This document shows, one piece after another, positions 7,030 to 15,234 of a DNA stretch of 35,640 bases (the stretch's first letter is position 1; each line of letters starts with the position of its first letter). Source of the stretch: Candidatus Methylumidiphilus alinenensis (lineage in GTDB: Bacteria; Pseudomonadota; Gammaproteobacteria; Methylococcales; Methylococcaceae); contig QJPH01000589.1 in the NCBI GenBank assembly GCA_003242955.1, positions 1 to 35,640 on the forward strand. Direction: 5' to 3'. The notes under the pieces are model-generated. The model was not told the origin of the DNA and did no database searches. It saw only the letters and a list, made by a program, of their open reading frames with translations. The translations under genes were made by a program, and so were the position numbers.

Positions 7030-7134
7030 ATGATGGGTAAAGGCGAAATAAAGCTTGTCGTTAGGCTGGATAAAGAATATCCAGCCTATCTTAAGGCAAA
7101 CTTAAAACACGAGGTTAAGGCGATGAATATCTGA
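7030..7134 (+). pseudogene. Short open frame cut by a CTGATGTTACGC repeat end
   Basis: ATGATGGG opens a 34-codon frame (KGEIKLVVRLDKEYPAYLKA is part of it). Its TGA stop is the second to fourth base of the repeat end CTGATGTTACGC at 7131. The start overlaps the stop of a preceding frame that ends AAIDALDKLET, in the style of coupled small genes. I do not recognise the family. It looks like the 5' part of a gene whose remainder was removed at the repeat. Confidence 0.35.
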
Positions 7135-7136
7135 TG

Positions 7137-7313
7137 TTACGCTGAGACTGAGCACAACGCCGTCTTGCCTTGCCCACCGATGCTGTAAAAACTGAGGATG
7201 TGGTGCCGGTTGGGAGAGGGATAGGCTCGGACGGCGTTGAATAAGGCAATGGGCCGCTCGCGGTTGGTGAATACACGGTTGGCGACAGGACGGGCAAACT
7301 TGGAGCGGGGCAT
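7137..7313 (-). pseudogene. N-terminal fragment of an NB-ARC/STAND-like P-loop ATPase
   Basis: The 58-residue frame starts MPRSKFARPV with a GAGAG ribosome binding site just upstream. It continues through FTNRERPIALFNAVRA to a Walker A motif, YSIGGQGKTALC at residues 43-54. STAND ATPases such as NB-ARC proteins carry this GGxGKT motif near their start and are normally several hundred residues long. The frame ends four residues after the P-loop, at a TAA contributed by the repeat end (CGTAACATCAG) at 7131. The gene is clearly decapitated. Confidence 0.6.
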
Positions 7314-7381
7314 GGAGGTCTCTCAAGAGTCATAAGTAGGTGACCATATATTTTTTAACTTTATAGCGGTGTGAAGTTAAG

Positions 7382-7482
7382 CCGTTCGTGGTGAGTCCTG
7401 AGCTTGTCGAAGGATCGAACCATGAACGGATTAACCGGTCATCCTTCGACTGCTCGACAGGCTCGCAGCTCAGGACGAACGG
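7382..7482. repeat. REP-like palindrome (GAGCTTGTCGAAGG type)
   Basis: GTTCGTGGTGAGTCCTGAGC and TTGTCGAAGGAT on the left pair with ATCCTTCGACTGCTCGACAG and GCTCAGGACGAAC on the right. This matches the CCTGAGCTTGTCGAAGG intergenic repeat found in many proteobacteria. Nothing else is evident between 7314 and 7660 except AT-rich sequence around 7500-7640. Confidence 0.75.
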
Positions 7483-7660
7483 TTAAGCCTTACATCCTAA
7501 TTGTTAAAAAACTTATGAACTCCTACTTAGTGATCTGGCAAGCCTCATTATACCCAGATAAAACCTCACGAAACGTTTTGTCAGGGATAACCAACCACCG
7601 GCCCGCTTTGACAATGACCAACCTATCTTTGATAATTTAACCCGAAAGTGGAGATTAGCG

Positions 7661-7861
7661 AATGACACAGTTAGAACATATCCGAACCGAAATAGCCTCT
7701 CTGTCCAAACATGAATTCATAAAACTTAGGGATTGGATCGAAACCTAAGATTGGGAGGATTGGGATCGGCAGATCGCGAAGGATTCTGCCGCCGGTAAGC
7801 TTGACTTCCTGAAACGGGAAGTTCAGGAAGCCAAATCGAAGGGGCAACTCAAGGAGTTATG
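7661..7861 (+). pseudogene. Antitoxin gene of a type II TA pair with an in-frame stop
   Basis: The frame reads MTQLEHIRTEIASLSKHEFI, KLRDWIET, a TAA stop, then DWEDWDRQIAKDSAAGKLDF and LKREVQEAKSKGQLKEL before the proper TGA. This is a small antitoxin family normally containing (F/L)RDWF-(D/E)WD(R/K)Q followed by SGKLD. Everything aligns except the TAA at codon 29 (7745-7747). The intact downstream frame suggests a recent point mutation or, less likely, reinitiation. The toxin start overlaps the end of the frame. Confidence 0.6.
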
Positions 7862-7862
7862 A

Positions 7863-7955
7863 GTGCATCGAACGACTCCTCAATTCTGGGACCGTTTCTA
7901 TGCCCTGCCAAATCCGCTTACGCTGTTACGCGCCATGCCGTTGATTCCCATTGTC
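7863..7955 (+). pseudogene. Truncated RelE-like toxin
   Basis: A GTG directly after the antitoxin stop opens HRTTPQFWDRFYALP, the standard N terminus of small RelE/ParE-superfamily toxins (HRTTP-FW--Y-ALP). Homology ends after about 20 residues, and the frame then runs into the 90-bp palindromic repeat at 7956-8045. About three quarters of the toxin is missing. Together with the interrupted antitoxin this is a dead TA module. Confidence 0.6.
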
Positions 7956-8045
7956 GTAGCCCGGATGGAGCCGCTTGGCGAGCGAAAATCCGGGAGAACG
8001 TGGGACAAACCCGGATTTCGCCGCAAGCGGCTCCATCCGGGCTAC
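7956..8045. repeat. Palindromic GTAGCCCGGATGGAG repeat
   Basis: GTAGCCCGGATGGAGCCGCT pairs with AGCGGCTCCATCCGGGCTAC, with the inner strings AAATCCGGG and CCCGGATTT pairing as well. This is a known style of intergenic repeat in gammaproteobacteria. It is immediately followed by CTAACATCAG (8061-8070), another repeat-family end. It interrupts the toxin remnant. Confidence 0.75.
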
Positions 8046-8109
8046 GGTCTACACAGTTGCCTAACATCAGTTAAGTAACCGCATTGGATAGCAGCTTCGC
8101 CAGCCGACG

Positions 8110-10959
8110 CTACGCCACCAGCATCACCCGGATGGCATCCAAGCGCAATTGCGCGGACTGTAGGTGACCGTGCAACTCCAGGGTGTTGGATTTGACTTGG
8201 TCCAATTCTTCTTGGCGCACATACGGGTTTACTTTTCGCAAAGCGGAAAGCCGCTTCAACTCCCCGGTGGCATATTCCAACATCTGCTGGTTGGCGACAT
8301 TGATAATGCCTGCCAGGTTCTGTTGCGCAATCTGACCTGCCTGCTTCAACATCCGCTCTATGCTTTTGCGCTGCCTGCGCAACAGGTTGGCAACCTCCTC
8401 CTTGTCAAACGGGGCTTGGATGACTTCCAGGCTATCGAAGGGCAGGATGCTAATATCCTGCAATTCGGCATCTAACAGAACGCGGATCAAGGTTTGCGGC
8501 AGGTAGCGGCCCGCGCCTAGACGCTTTGGCGCGGAGCATTCAACTAGGAAGATTGCCTCAAGCAATAATTGGCCGGCATCCAAATCATTCTGGCGGACCA
8601 GTGCAAAAGCGGCATTGCCATGGGCGTTATTGAGGATAAGATCCATGGCACCGCGCACCATGGGGTGTTCCCAAGTCAGAAAAAGCATATCCTCGCGGGC
8701 CAGGCCGATGTTCCGCATCAACGTGACCGTGGCACCGTCTTCGGGCAGTTCTGGAAAATTGGGTACACGCATATGGTCGCCGGGCAGCAGAATATGGCAA
8801 TGCTCGGAATGCTCCTCTACGTTGATCCCATAGACCTCAAACACTTCTTCCAGATAAGGCCACAAATCTTCCTTATCCTCTTCCCTTCTGATGAGTTCGA
8901 CTAAAGCCTCGGCTTCATTGATACGGCAGGAGTTCAACTCCAGCAAGCGGTCGCGCCCCTGATGCAATTCCTCCAATATCTCGCTATTTAGATGCTTGGC
9001 CGAAGCAATCAGTTCGGTGAGCCGGGTTCTGTCGGGTTCGCGCAAGTGTTGTTCAAGTTCTCCGTGTAAACGTGCGAACACCGCAGAGCCAGCAGGATTA
9101 GTCAGGTTAAAAGCGTTCAAACCTTGGCTGTACCATTCAAACAGAACCGCCTGGGCGCTATCTTCCAGCCGTGACACATGAATCTGGATGGTCTGTGTCT
9201 GCCCAATACGGTCAAGACGGCCAATGCGTTGGTCCAACTGGTCGGGATAAAGCGGCAAGTCGAACAGAATCAAATGATGCGCGAACTGGAAATTGCGCCC
9301 CTCACTGCCGATCTCCGAGCATACTAAGACTTGCGCCCCACCCTCCTCGTCGGCAAACCAAGCTGCCGCACGGTCACGCGCAATGATGGCCAGCCCTTCA
9401 TGAAAGGCCGCCGCATTGATGCCGCCAAGGACGCGGATGGCCTCTTCCAGATCGACAGCCGTTTGGGCCTTGGCACAGATTATCAATGCCTTGGCAGGCT
9501 TGATCTTGTTAAGTATGTCCAGCAACCAACGAACGCGAGGGTCAAACCGCCACCAGACGGGGCTAGCCCCGGACCGACGATAGCGGGTTTCAGGATAAAT
9601 CAATTCTTCCAGTGTCCCGGTTTCGCCTGTCGCCGATGTATACTGAGGCGGATTTGCAAGCGCCCGGACATGTACATGCCGTTCGGGAAACCCTTTGACC
9701 GTGGCACGCGTATTGCGAAATAGGATACGGCCTGTGCCATGCCGGTCAAGCAACAGGCGGAGCAGACTGTCTTTTGCATGTTCCTTAGTGGCCGGATCGT
9801 CCAGTTGACCCAGTAGCTCCTCGGCCCGGTCATTAGCAAGCAACGCCTTCAAGCGTTGCAGAACGCCAGAGGCTAGAGGATTGTCACTGACTAGGTGTTC
9901 AATAAGATTGGCAAGCGGCTCATACCCCCTTTCCTCGGCAAGAAATTCGTCAAAACTAAAGAAACGATCCGGGTCTAGCAGCCGCAGACGGGCAAAATGG
10001 CTGTGCTTGCCAAGCTGCTCCGGGGTGGCAGTTAGCAATAACAAGCCCGGCACGACCTTCCCTAGTGCCTCCACAAAGGCATAATCTTCGCTGGGTTTGT
10101 CCTCCGACCATTCCAGATGGTGAGCCTCATCCACCACGCACAAATCCCATCCTGCAGCCAGTGCCAGTTCGCGCCGCCTAGGTTCCCCACGAAAGAAATC
10201 CAAACCGCACAACACCAGTTGGGCTCCTTGGAATGGATTGCCGGATTCATGTTGGAGATACCGCTTGTCGTCAAACAGGCTGAAGCGCAGATTAAACCGA
10301 CGGCGCATCTCCACTAGCCATTGGTGCTGCAATGTCTCCGGCACTAAGATTAGGATTCGGTCGGCACGCCCGGTCAACACCCGATGGTGCATGATGAGTC
10401 CGGCCTCTATGGTCTTGCCCAAGCCCACCTCGTCGGCCAACAAGACGCGCGGCGCATAGCGACCAGCCACTTCATGGGCAATGAACAATTGGTGGGGAAT
10501 CAGGCTTGCCCGTGCGCCGCAAAGCCCTTGCACCGGGGACTGTTCCAATTCACCCAGCTTAAGCAGCGTCCTATAGCGCAACTGAAAAACCGCAGACGGG
10601 TCAATCTGCCCCGCGAACAGCCTGTCTTGTGGTTTGTTAAACTGCATGAAGTGGTTTAACTCCACTTCGTCAAGGCAGACTTCCCTATCCTCATCATCCA
10701 AACCCATGTAGGTCAGAAGCCCTTCCTTTTCCTCGACCTTGCCTACTATGAACGACAATCCATCCACGCTCTCGACCCGGTCGCCTTTGGCGAACAACAC
10801 GCGTGTCAGCGGGGCGTTGTCAGACGCATAGGTACGCCTTTCGCTACTAGCAATGAACAACAGGGTGGCGCGGTTGTATTCGGAGGAAATAACAGTCCCT
10901 AAACCTAATTCAGGCTCAGTTTCACTGATCCAACGCTGTCCAGGAACGAAGTTTGCCAA
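8110..10959 (-). CDS. rapA: RNA polymerase-associated SWI2/SNF2 ATPase RapA
   Basis: RapA (HepA) binds RNA polymerase and uses ATP hydrolysis to recycle it after transcription. At 949 residues it is close to the 968 of E. coli RapA. The N-terminal Tudor-like region starts FVPGQRWISETEPELGLG. The SNF2 motor has motif I DEVGLGKTIEAGL (175-188), motif II DEAHH (277-281) and motif III LLLTATPEQLG. The second lobe has SEIGSEGRNFQFAHHLI and the arginine-finger motif DQRIGRLDRIGQT. The C-terminal RapA domain follows with no visible truncation. AGGAGTCCTCACTTGGCA before the ATG contains the ribosome binding site. The gene is monocistronic in appearance, separated from rho by a 147-bp repeat element. 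Confidence 0.95.
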   Translation of the reverse strand: MANFVPGQRWISETEPELGLGTVISSEYNRATLLFIASSERRTYASDNAPLTRVLFAKGDRVESVDGLSFIVGKVEEKEGLLTYMGLDDEDREVCLDEVELNHFMQFNKPQDRLFAGQIDPSAVFQLRYRTLLKLGELEQSPVQGLCGARASLIPHQLFIAHEVAGRYAPRVLLADEVGLGKTIEAGLIMHHRVLTGRADRILILVPETLQHQWLVEMRRRFNLRFSLFDDKRYLQHESGNPFQGAQLVLCGLDFFRGEPRRRELALAAGWDLCVVDEAHHLEWSEDKPSEDYAFVEALGKVVPGLLLLTATPEQLGKHSHFARLRLLDPDRFFSFDEFLAEERGYEPLANLIEHLVSDNPLASGVLQRLKALLANDRAEELLGQLDDPATKEHAKDSLLRLLLDRHGTGRILFRNTRATVKGFPERHVHVRALANPPQYTSATGETGTLEELIYPETRYRRSGASPVWWRFDPRVRWLLDILNKIKPAKALIICAKAQTAVDLEEAIRVLGGINAAAFHEGLAIIARDRAAAWFADEEGGAQVLVCSEIGSEGRNFQFAHHLILFDLPLYPDQLDQRIGRLDRIGQTQTIQIHVSRLEDSAQAVLFEWYSQGLNAFNLTNPAGSAVFARLHGELEQHLREPDRTRLTELIASAKHLNSEILEELHQGRDRLLELNSCRINEAEALVELIRREEDKEDLWPYLEEVFEVYGINVEEHSEHCHILLPGDHMRVPNFPELPEDGATVTLMRNIGLAREDMLFLTWEHPMVRGAMDLILNNAHGNAAFALVRQNDLDAGQLLLEAIFLVECSAPKRLGAGRYLPQTLIRVLLDAELQDISILPFDSLEVIQAPFDKEEVANLLRRQRKSIERMLKQAGQIAQQNLAGIINVANQQMLEYATGELKRLSALRKVNPYVRQEELDQVKSNTLELHGHLQSAQLRLDAIRVMLVA

Positions 10960-10999
10960 GTGAGGACTCCTGCTTGAAGGTCAATTCTTAATTATTATA

Positions 11000-11146
11000 C
11001 TGATGTTACGCATGACACCAGAGGTAGGCCGGAATAAGCCCGCCCCGGCGGGTGTTTCCGGCGAAGCAAGCCGTCTCGTCCGGGAAATGCGCTTGCCGGA
11101 AACGCCCGTGAACGGGCTTATTCCGGCCTACGGTGAGTAACATCAG
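11000..11146. mobile_element. CTGATGTTACGC-ended element F1
   Basis: This 147-bp element lies between rapA and rho, with ends CTGATGTTACGC and GAGTAACATCAG. The interior is a large palindrome of GGCCGGAATAAGCCCG with CGGGCTTATTCCGGCC. Its length is a multiple of three. A frame runs open from the ATG in one end to the TAA in the other, on both strands. I see no clear target duplication at this copy. Confidence 0.65.
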
Positions 11147-11156
11147 TTATTTTAGC

Positions 11157-12413
11157 TTACCGCTTCATCATCGTAAAAAATTCAGCGTTGCTTTTGGTGT
11201 CCTTAAGCTTGCCTAAGAGAAATTCACTGGCCGCCACTTCATCCATAGGCTGAAGAATGCGCCGCAAAATCCACGACATTTGCAGTTCGTCCTTAGGCAC
11301 CATGTACTCTTCCCTACGGGTACCGGAGCGGTTTATGTTGATGGCCGGATAAACCCGGCGCTCTGCGATCTTTCGGTCCAAGTGCAACTCCATATTGCCG
11401 GTGCCTTTGAATTCCTCGTATATCACCTCGTCCATCCGTGATCCCGTGTCAACCAGCGCCGTGGCGATGATCGTCAGGCTACCGCCTTCTTCAATATTGC
11501 GGGCGGCTCCAAAAAATCGTTTGGGGCGCTCAAGAGCGTTGGCATCCACGCCGCCGGTCAGTATTTTGCCAGAAGAGGGGACAATGGTGTTATAGGCCCG
11601 TGCCAACCGGGTAATCGAGTCAAGCAATACCACTACATCGTGTTTATGCTCGACCAGATGCTTGGCCTTTTCGATGGCCATTTCGGCCACCTGAACGTGG
11701 CGGGTGGGTGGTTCGTCAAAGGTGCTGGAAACTACCTCGCCCTTGACGCTACGCTGCATTTCCGTGACTTCTTCGGGGCGCTCGTCAATCAACAATACGA
11801 TAAGGTAACATTCCGGATATTTCTCTGAAATGCATTGGGCGATATTTTGCAGAATCATCGTTTTGCCTGCCTTGGGCGGCGATACGATCAAACCTCTCTG
11901 GCCTTTGCCAATAGGGGCAACCAGATCAATCATGCGTCCAGTCAAATCTTCCGTGGAGCCGTTGCCAAGTTCGAGGACAAACCGCTCAAGTGGAAATAAA
12001 GGGGTTAGATTGGAAAACAGAATTTTGTGTTTGGCGTTTTCGGGGGGCTCGAAATTAATCTGCTCGATTTTGAGCAAGGAAAAATAACGATCACCTTCTT
12101 TCGGTGGACTGATTTTACCCGAAATGGTGTCGCCAGTATGGAGGCTGAAACGCCTTACCTGACTGGGCGAAACGTAAATGTCGTCAGGCCCCGCAAGGTA
12201 AGACCAATCGGCCGAACGCAAAAAGCCAAAACCATCAGGCAGTATTTCCAGTACCCCATCCCCAAATATGTCCTCGCCGCTCTTCGCTTGTTTTTTGAGG
12301 ATGGAGAAAATCAAATCCTGCTTGCGGCTGCGGGCCACTCCCTCGATCTTTAGGGATTCGGCTATATCGACAAGCTCGGAAACGGGTTTGCGTTTGAGGT
12401 CGGTCAGGTTCAT
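11157..12413 (-). CDS. rho: Transcription termination factor Rho
   Basis: Rho is a hexameric RNA-dependent ATPase that releases RNA polymerase at Rho-dependent terminators. The 418-residue length matches E. coli Rho (419). Visible parts are the N-terminal helical subdomain ([20 protein letters not shown]), the RNA-binding cold-shock-like fold with [17 protein letters not shown] (51-67), and Walker A SPPKAGKT (178-185). [29 protein letters not shown] and the C-terminal subunit-interface helices follow. There is no thioredoxin gene upstream, unlike in E. coli. The 239 bp before the start are gene-free and could carry the Rho leader. RapA lies downstream across a repeat element. Confidence 0.97.
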   Translation of the reverse strand: MNLTDLKRKPVSELVDIAESLKIEGVARSRKQDLIFSILKKQAKSGEDIFGDGVLEILPDGFGFLRSADWSYLAGPDDIYVSPSQVRRFSLHTGDTISGKISPPKEGDRYFSLLKIEQINFEPPENAKHKILFSNLTPLFPLERFVLELGNGSTEDLTGRMIDLVAPIGKGQRGLIVSPPKAGKTMILQNIAQCISEKYPECYLIVLLIDERPEEVTEMQRSVKGEVVSSTFDEPPTRHVQVAEMAIEKAKHLVEHKHDVVVLLDSITRLARAYNTIVPSSGKILTGGVDANALERPKRFFGAARNIEEGGSLTIIATALVDTGSRMDEVIYEEFKGTGNMELHLDRKIAERRVYPAININRSGTRREEYMVPKDELQMSWILRRILQPMDEVAASEFLLGKLKDTKSNAEFFTMMKR

Positions 12414-12652
12414 AGGGTTTTTAGATTACGGGGGGATACTTAAGATAGGCCTGCCACCATTCCAATAGTGTTTCGGCTTAGGATATGGCTAATCGTTTGA
12501 AACACCATATGGCTTTAGGGATTGTAAGTTCGCAAACCTTTGGGATGATGTGGCTTGCAAATTTTTGCAGGTAATTTTTTTGCCGTTTCAAAAAGAAGCT
12601 TGCCTCACTTCCCTGTGCATGGCTTCCCTTTTATCGGGCCGACGGATGAGAA

Positions 12653-12919
12653 TTATCGGCGACCACGGCCACCACTTCGGGTGCCTTTGTCCAAGGCAAC
12701 GTAAATGGTACTGCCTAGAAAATCGCTGCCATCAAGTCCAGAAATGGCAGAACGTGCCTCATGCCCCTCCATATTGACGGTGGCAATCCCACGCGCCTTG
12801 CCGGTAAAAAGGTCCCGACTCAATTTAAGATCAAAAACTTTGCCGTAGCCGCCAAACAACTCAGTCAAGCTGGCTTCGGTAGTACTTGGTGGCAGCCCAC
12901 GGACAAAAAGCGTCAACAT
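12653..12919 (-). CDS. Single-RRM RNA-binding protein
   Basis: The 88-residue protein is one RNA-recognition motif with a short Arg/Gly tail (GTRSGGRGRR). RNP2 is LFVRGL near residue 4. RNP1 is KARGIATV around residues 39-46, where the usual aromatic position is Ile, so RNA stacking may be weaker. Small RRM proteins of this kind occur in cyanobacteria and many proteobacteria and are often cold-induced. I chose the ATG at 12919 because AAGGAG lies 9 nt upstream; the frame extends further but without a site. A cold-shock gene in the same orientation precedes it across a hairpin. Confidence 0.85.
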   Translation of the reverse strand: MLTLFVRGLPPSTTEASLTELFGGYGKVFDLKLSRDLFTGKARGIATVNMEGHEARSAISGLDGSDFLGSTIYVALDKGTRSGGRGRR

Positions 12920-12988
12920 TGGTTGGCACTCCTTAATAAATTTAAGGTTGAACGATCTGATGCGCCAAAACGCATCCAAACGACGAGG

Positions 12989-13018
12989 AAAGTCAGGCTG
13001 TTTTTACGGCCTGACTTT
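12989..13018 (-). terminator. Hairpin downstream of the cold-shock gene
   Basis: AAAGTCAGGC and GCCTGACTTT form a perfect 10-bp stem with a 10-nt loop, 28 bp past the csp stop on the minus strand. On the minus strand the trailing T run is only CTTT, so intrinsic termination may be partial. It may separate csp from the RRM gene or allow some read-through. Confidence 0.5.
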
Positions 13019-13045
13019 TAGTATGGGGACGCTGACCTAGCTAAA

Positions 13046-13258
13046 TCACAGGACAACAACGTTTTCAGCTTGGGGGCCTTTTTGACCGGCCACTTCAGTA
13101 AAACTTACGGGTTGACCTTCGACTAAGGTCTTGAACCCCGATCCCTGGATGGAACGAAAATGCACGAACAAGTCGGTGCCACCGTCCCGCTTGATAAAGC
13201 CAAATCCTTTGCTTTCATTAAACCACTTTACGGTGCCTTTTTGCTGCTGTGACGACAT
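13046..13258 (-). CDS. Cold-shock domain protein (CspA family)
   Basis: Cold-shock proteins are small RNA chaperones that bind single-stranded RNA through two surface motifs. This 70-residue copy is canonical: [20 protein letters not shown] contains RNP1 (KGFGFI, 17-22), and DLFVHF at 29-34 is RNP2. The end, [18 protein letters not shown], is the usual fifth strand. The ATG at 13258 is preceded by AAGAGA at suitable spacing; a longer upstream frame lacks any match to the family. It precedes the RRM gene in the same direction, consistent with shared roles in RNA folding. Confidence 0.95.
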   Translation of the reverse strand: MSSQQQKGTVKWFNESKGFGFIKRDGGTDLFVHFRSIQGSGFKTLVEGQPVSFTEVAGQKGPQAENVVVL

Positions 13259-13525
13259 ATGAAATCTCTTGAAAAAACGCGACATTCTAAACAACCCGAT
13301 CAGTACCTAGCAGTATGATCGAAGTATAAACGGGGTAATATGGGAGAAAGGGCAGTTGGAGCAGGAGTTTGTCAAAGATTAACAAAAAACACGTTGCTTG
13401 GCGCGGACCTCTATACACCGCAACTGAATATACAGGAAAAGCAACAACAAAACAAGCGAAATATTTCTTGCTTGGGGTTCGGCTGAGGGCATATCATAAG
13501 CCGATTGCATAAAAGCGAGTGTTTG

Positions 13526-13924
13526 ATGTCCTCTTCTATCTTAGAAGCTCTTACCCAGCCGGGTGTCATTATTGCCGTTGTCGGAGCTAGCGACAATCCC
13601 GACAAATTCGGCCATGCCATTTACCGCGACTTGAAACGCAAGGGCTACCGTGTTTTCCCGGTCAATCCCAACAGGGAGACTGTGGATGGTGACCGCGCCT
13701 ACCCGACAATCCAATCGCTACCTTATTCACCCGACATCGTCAACCTGTCAGTCCCGCCCGAAGCTTCCTTGGCTGTGGCACGAGAGTGCCTGCGTATCGG
13801 CATGATGGATATCTGGTTACAGCCAGGGGCAGAAAACGACATCGTTTTGAATTACCTGCAAGAAAACGGTTTCAATTATGTTGCGGGGGCCTGCATTATG
13901 CTCAAGACGCGAAGGGCGCGGTAA
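13526..13924 (+). CDS. CoA-binding domain protein (YccU-like)
   Basis: The 132-residue protein is a single Rossmann-fold CoA-binding domain. It has the glycine-rich segment VIIAVVGASDNPDKFGHAIY near the start, then GYRVFPVNPN, and the DIVNLSVPPE and GMMDIWLQPGAEND blocks typical of stand-alone YccU proteins. These resemble the N-terminal domain of ADP-forming acyl-CoA synthetases, but their cellular function is not settled. I chose the ATG at 13526; another start seven codons upstream is possible. It is divergent from the cold-shock gene, and a 19-bp hairpin lies after its stop. Confidence 0.85.
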   Translation: MSSSILEALTQPGVIIAVVGASDNPDKFGHAIYRDLKRKGYRVFPVNPNRETVDGDRAYPTIQSLPYSPDIVNLSVPPEASLAVARECLRIGMMDIWLQPGAENDIVLNYLQENGFNYVAGACIMLKTRRAR

Positions 13925-13945
13925 GGTGATATCCACCATCCAAAG

Positions 13946-13996
13946 GCCAAGCTGGGGCTTGGCGCTCCCGGAAGGAACGCCAAGCCCCAGCTTGGC
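13946..13996. repeat. Hairpin repeat GCCAAGCTGGGGCTTGGCG
   Basis: Two perfect 19-nt arms (13946-13964, 13978-13996) surround a 13-nt loop, 21 bp after a stop codon. There is no T tract. The sequence is a variant of the AGCTTGGG palindromes clustered at 4900-5450, so I call it a repeat rather than a terminator. A family-F repeat end (GCGCAACATCAG) follows at 14088-14099. Confidence 0.7.
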
Positions 13997-14112
13997 AAGG
14001 TGATTTGCGGAGGAATTGTTCGTGATTTTCGTGGACAATTCATTTCGGTTTTGGTGGATTCATTATTAGAAATCACCTAATGCCGATGCGCAACATCAGT
14101 GAATAAATGACC

Positions 14113-14208
14113 GGCCTTGGTCATCGTTCAGCCCACCCAATGTGGAGTGCGGCGACGAGTCGCCGCACTCCACAAACTCACCCATCGGGCTGAACGATGA
14201 CCAAGGCC
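14113..14208. mobile_element. Nested palindromic MITE, copy E1
   Basis: The outer arms are GGCCTTGGTCATCGTTCAGC and GCTGAACGATGACCAAGGCC. The inner palindrome is GTGGAGTGCGGCGAC paired with GTCGCCGCACTCCAC. A longer copy lies at 32769-32894. The 8-bp flanks AAATGACC and GAAAGACC match at six positions, consistent with an aged target duplication. The right flank ends exactly one base before the stop codon of the HD-GYP gene. Confidence 0.75.
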
Positions 14209-14216
14209 GAAAGACC

Positions 14217-15224
14217 TCACTGATGAATTTTATGGTTCTCATTTTCCCGGTTTCGCCAGTTTTCTTTAATCTCCAGCAGGCGCGGCAAGCAAGCTTCGAA
14301 GACTTCCATAAGCGTCGGATCGAAATGCCGCCCAGCCTCCCGGCGCAAGGTTTCTAAAATACGTTCAACTGACCAAGCGTCCTTGTAGGGGCGCTTCATG
14401 CTTAATGCGTCGAATACATCGGCAATCGCGACGATGCGGGATGGCTCCGGGATTGCCGTACCGCCCAAACCGTCGGGATAACCCGTGCCGTCCCACTTCT
14501 CGTGGTGGTGCAGGGCAACTTCAGCGGCTAGTTGAAACACCGGCGCATGGCTTTGGATAAGAATGTCGTGTCCAATTCTGGTATGGGTTTTCATGATTTC
14601 CCACTCGGACTCATCCAGTGCGGCGGGTTTCTTCAGGATTTTATCGGGAATGCCGATCTTGCCAGTGTCATGCATGGATGCGGCCAGTTCCAACAGACTA
14701 ACCGACTCGCCATCCCAGCCCGCCTGTTCCGCCAAGGCACGGGTATAAGCTGCCATGCGCCAAATATGCACACCGATATCGGTGTCGCAGTAATGTCCAG
14801 CCTGGCCAAGCATGTAAACGGCCTCCCGGTAGCTGTCCTCCAAATCGGCAGCGCGCACCAAGGAAATATGGGTGCGCACACGGGCCAGCACAATAGGGGG
14901 GGAGATTGGCTTGCTCAAATAATCGACGCAACCCGCTTCAAAACCGGCTCGCTCGCTGCGGGTATCACTGCTACCCGTGACAAAAATGACGGGAATTTTT
15001 GCGGTGGAGGGACTTTTTTTTAGGCGCCTGCAAACTTCAAGGCCATCCATTCCCGGCATGATGATGTCGAGCAGAATAAGTGCGGGGCGGATTTTTTCAG
15101 CGACTGCCAATGCCTCCTCCCCACTGCAAGCGAAGCTGAGTTGGTAATCTTCCCTTAGGATTTCACCGAGCAAAGCCAGATTATGGGTTTCGTCATCAAC
15201 GACCAGCAATTTACGGTTAGACAC
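14217..15224 (-). CDS. Response regulator with HD-GYP phosphodiesterase output
   Basis: The 335-residue protein should hydrolyse the second messenger cyclic di-GMP when its receiver is phosphorylated. The receiver spans residues 1-125, with acidic Asp10/Asp11, phosphoacceptor Asp53 in LLDIIMPGMDG, and Lys105 in SKP. The HD-GYP domain follows: MHDTGKIGIPD with His185-Asp186, the HHHEKWDGTGYPDG block around 239-252, and IVAIADVFDALSMKRPYK. All signature residues are present, so it is probably active. It is read from a GTG 10 bp after the stop of the hybrid kinase gene and so forms an operon with its likely partner. The C terminus ends next to a repeat, with stop at 14217. Confidence 0.92.
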   Translation of the reverse strand: MSNRKLLVVDDETHNLALLGEILREDYQLSFACSGEEALAVAEKIRPALILLDIIMPGMDGLEVCRRLKKSPSTAKIPVIFVTGSSDTRSERAGFEAGCVDYLSKPISPPIVLARVRTHISLVRAADLEDSYREAVYMLGQAGHYCDTDIGVHIWRMAAYTRALAEQAGWDGESVSLLELAASMHDTGKIGIPDKILKKPAALDESEWEIMKTHTRIGHDILIQSHAPVFQLAAEVALHHHEKWDGTGYPDGLGGTAIPEPSRIVAIADVFDALSMKRPYKDAWSVERILETLRREAGRHFDPTLMEVFEACLPRLLEIKENWRNRENENHKIHQ

Positions 15225-15234
15225 GGACTTTAAC

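Noticed and set aside
7131-8070. A 940-bp CTGATGTTACGC-ended element covering the TA remnant
   Set aside because: Suitable ends exist at both positions, but there is no matching 7-bp duplication, and the interior holds several unrelated repeats.
13946-13996. Long hairpin as an intrinsic terminator for the CoA-binding gene
   Set aside because: It has no T tract, and related palindromes occur far from gene ends, so it is better called a repeat.
14532-15023. 163-codon plus-strand frame opposite the HD-GYP gene
   Set aside because: The minus strand encodes an intact receiver and HD-GYP domain, so the opposite frame is a shadow.
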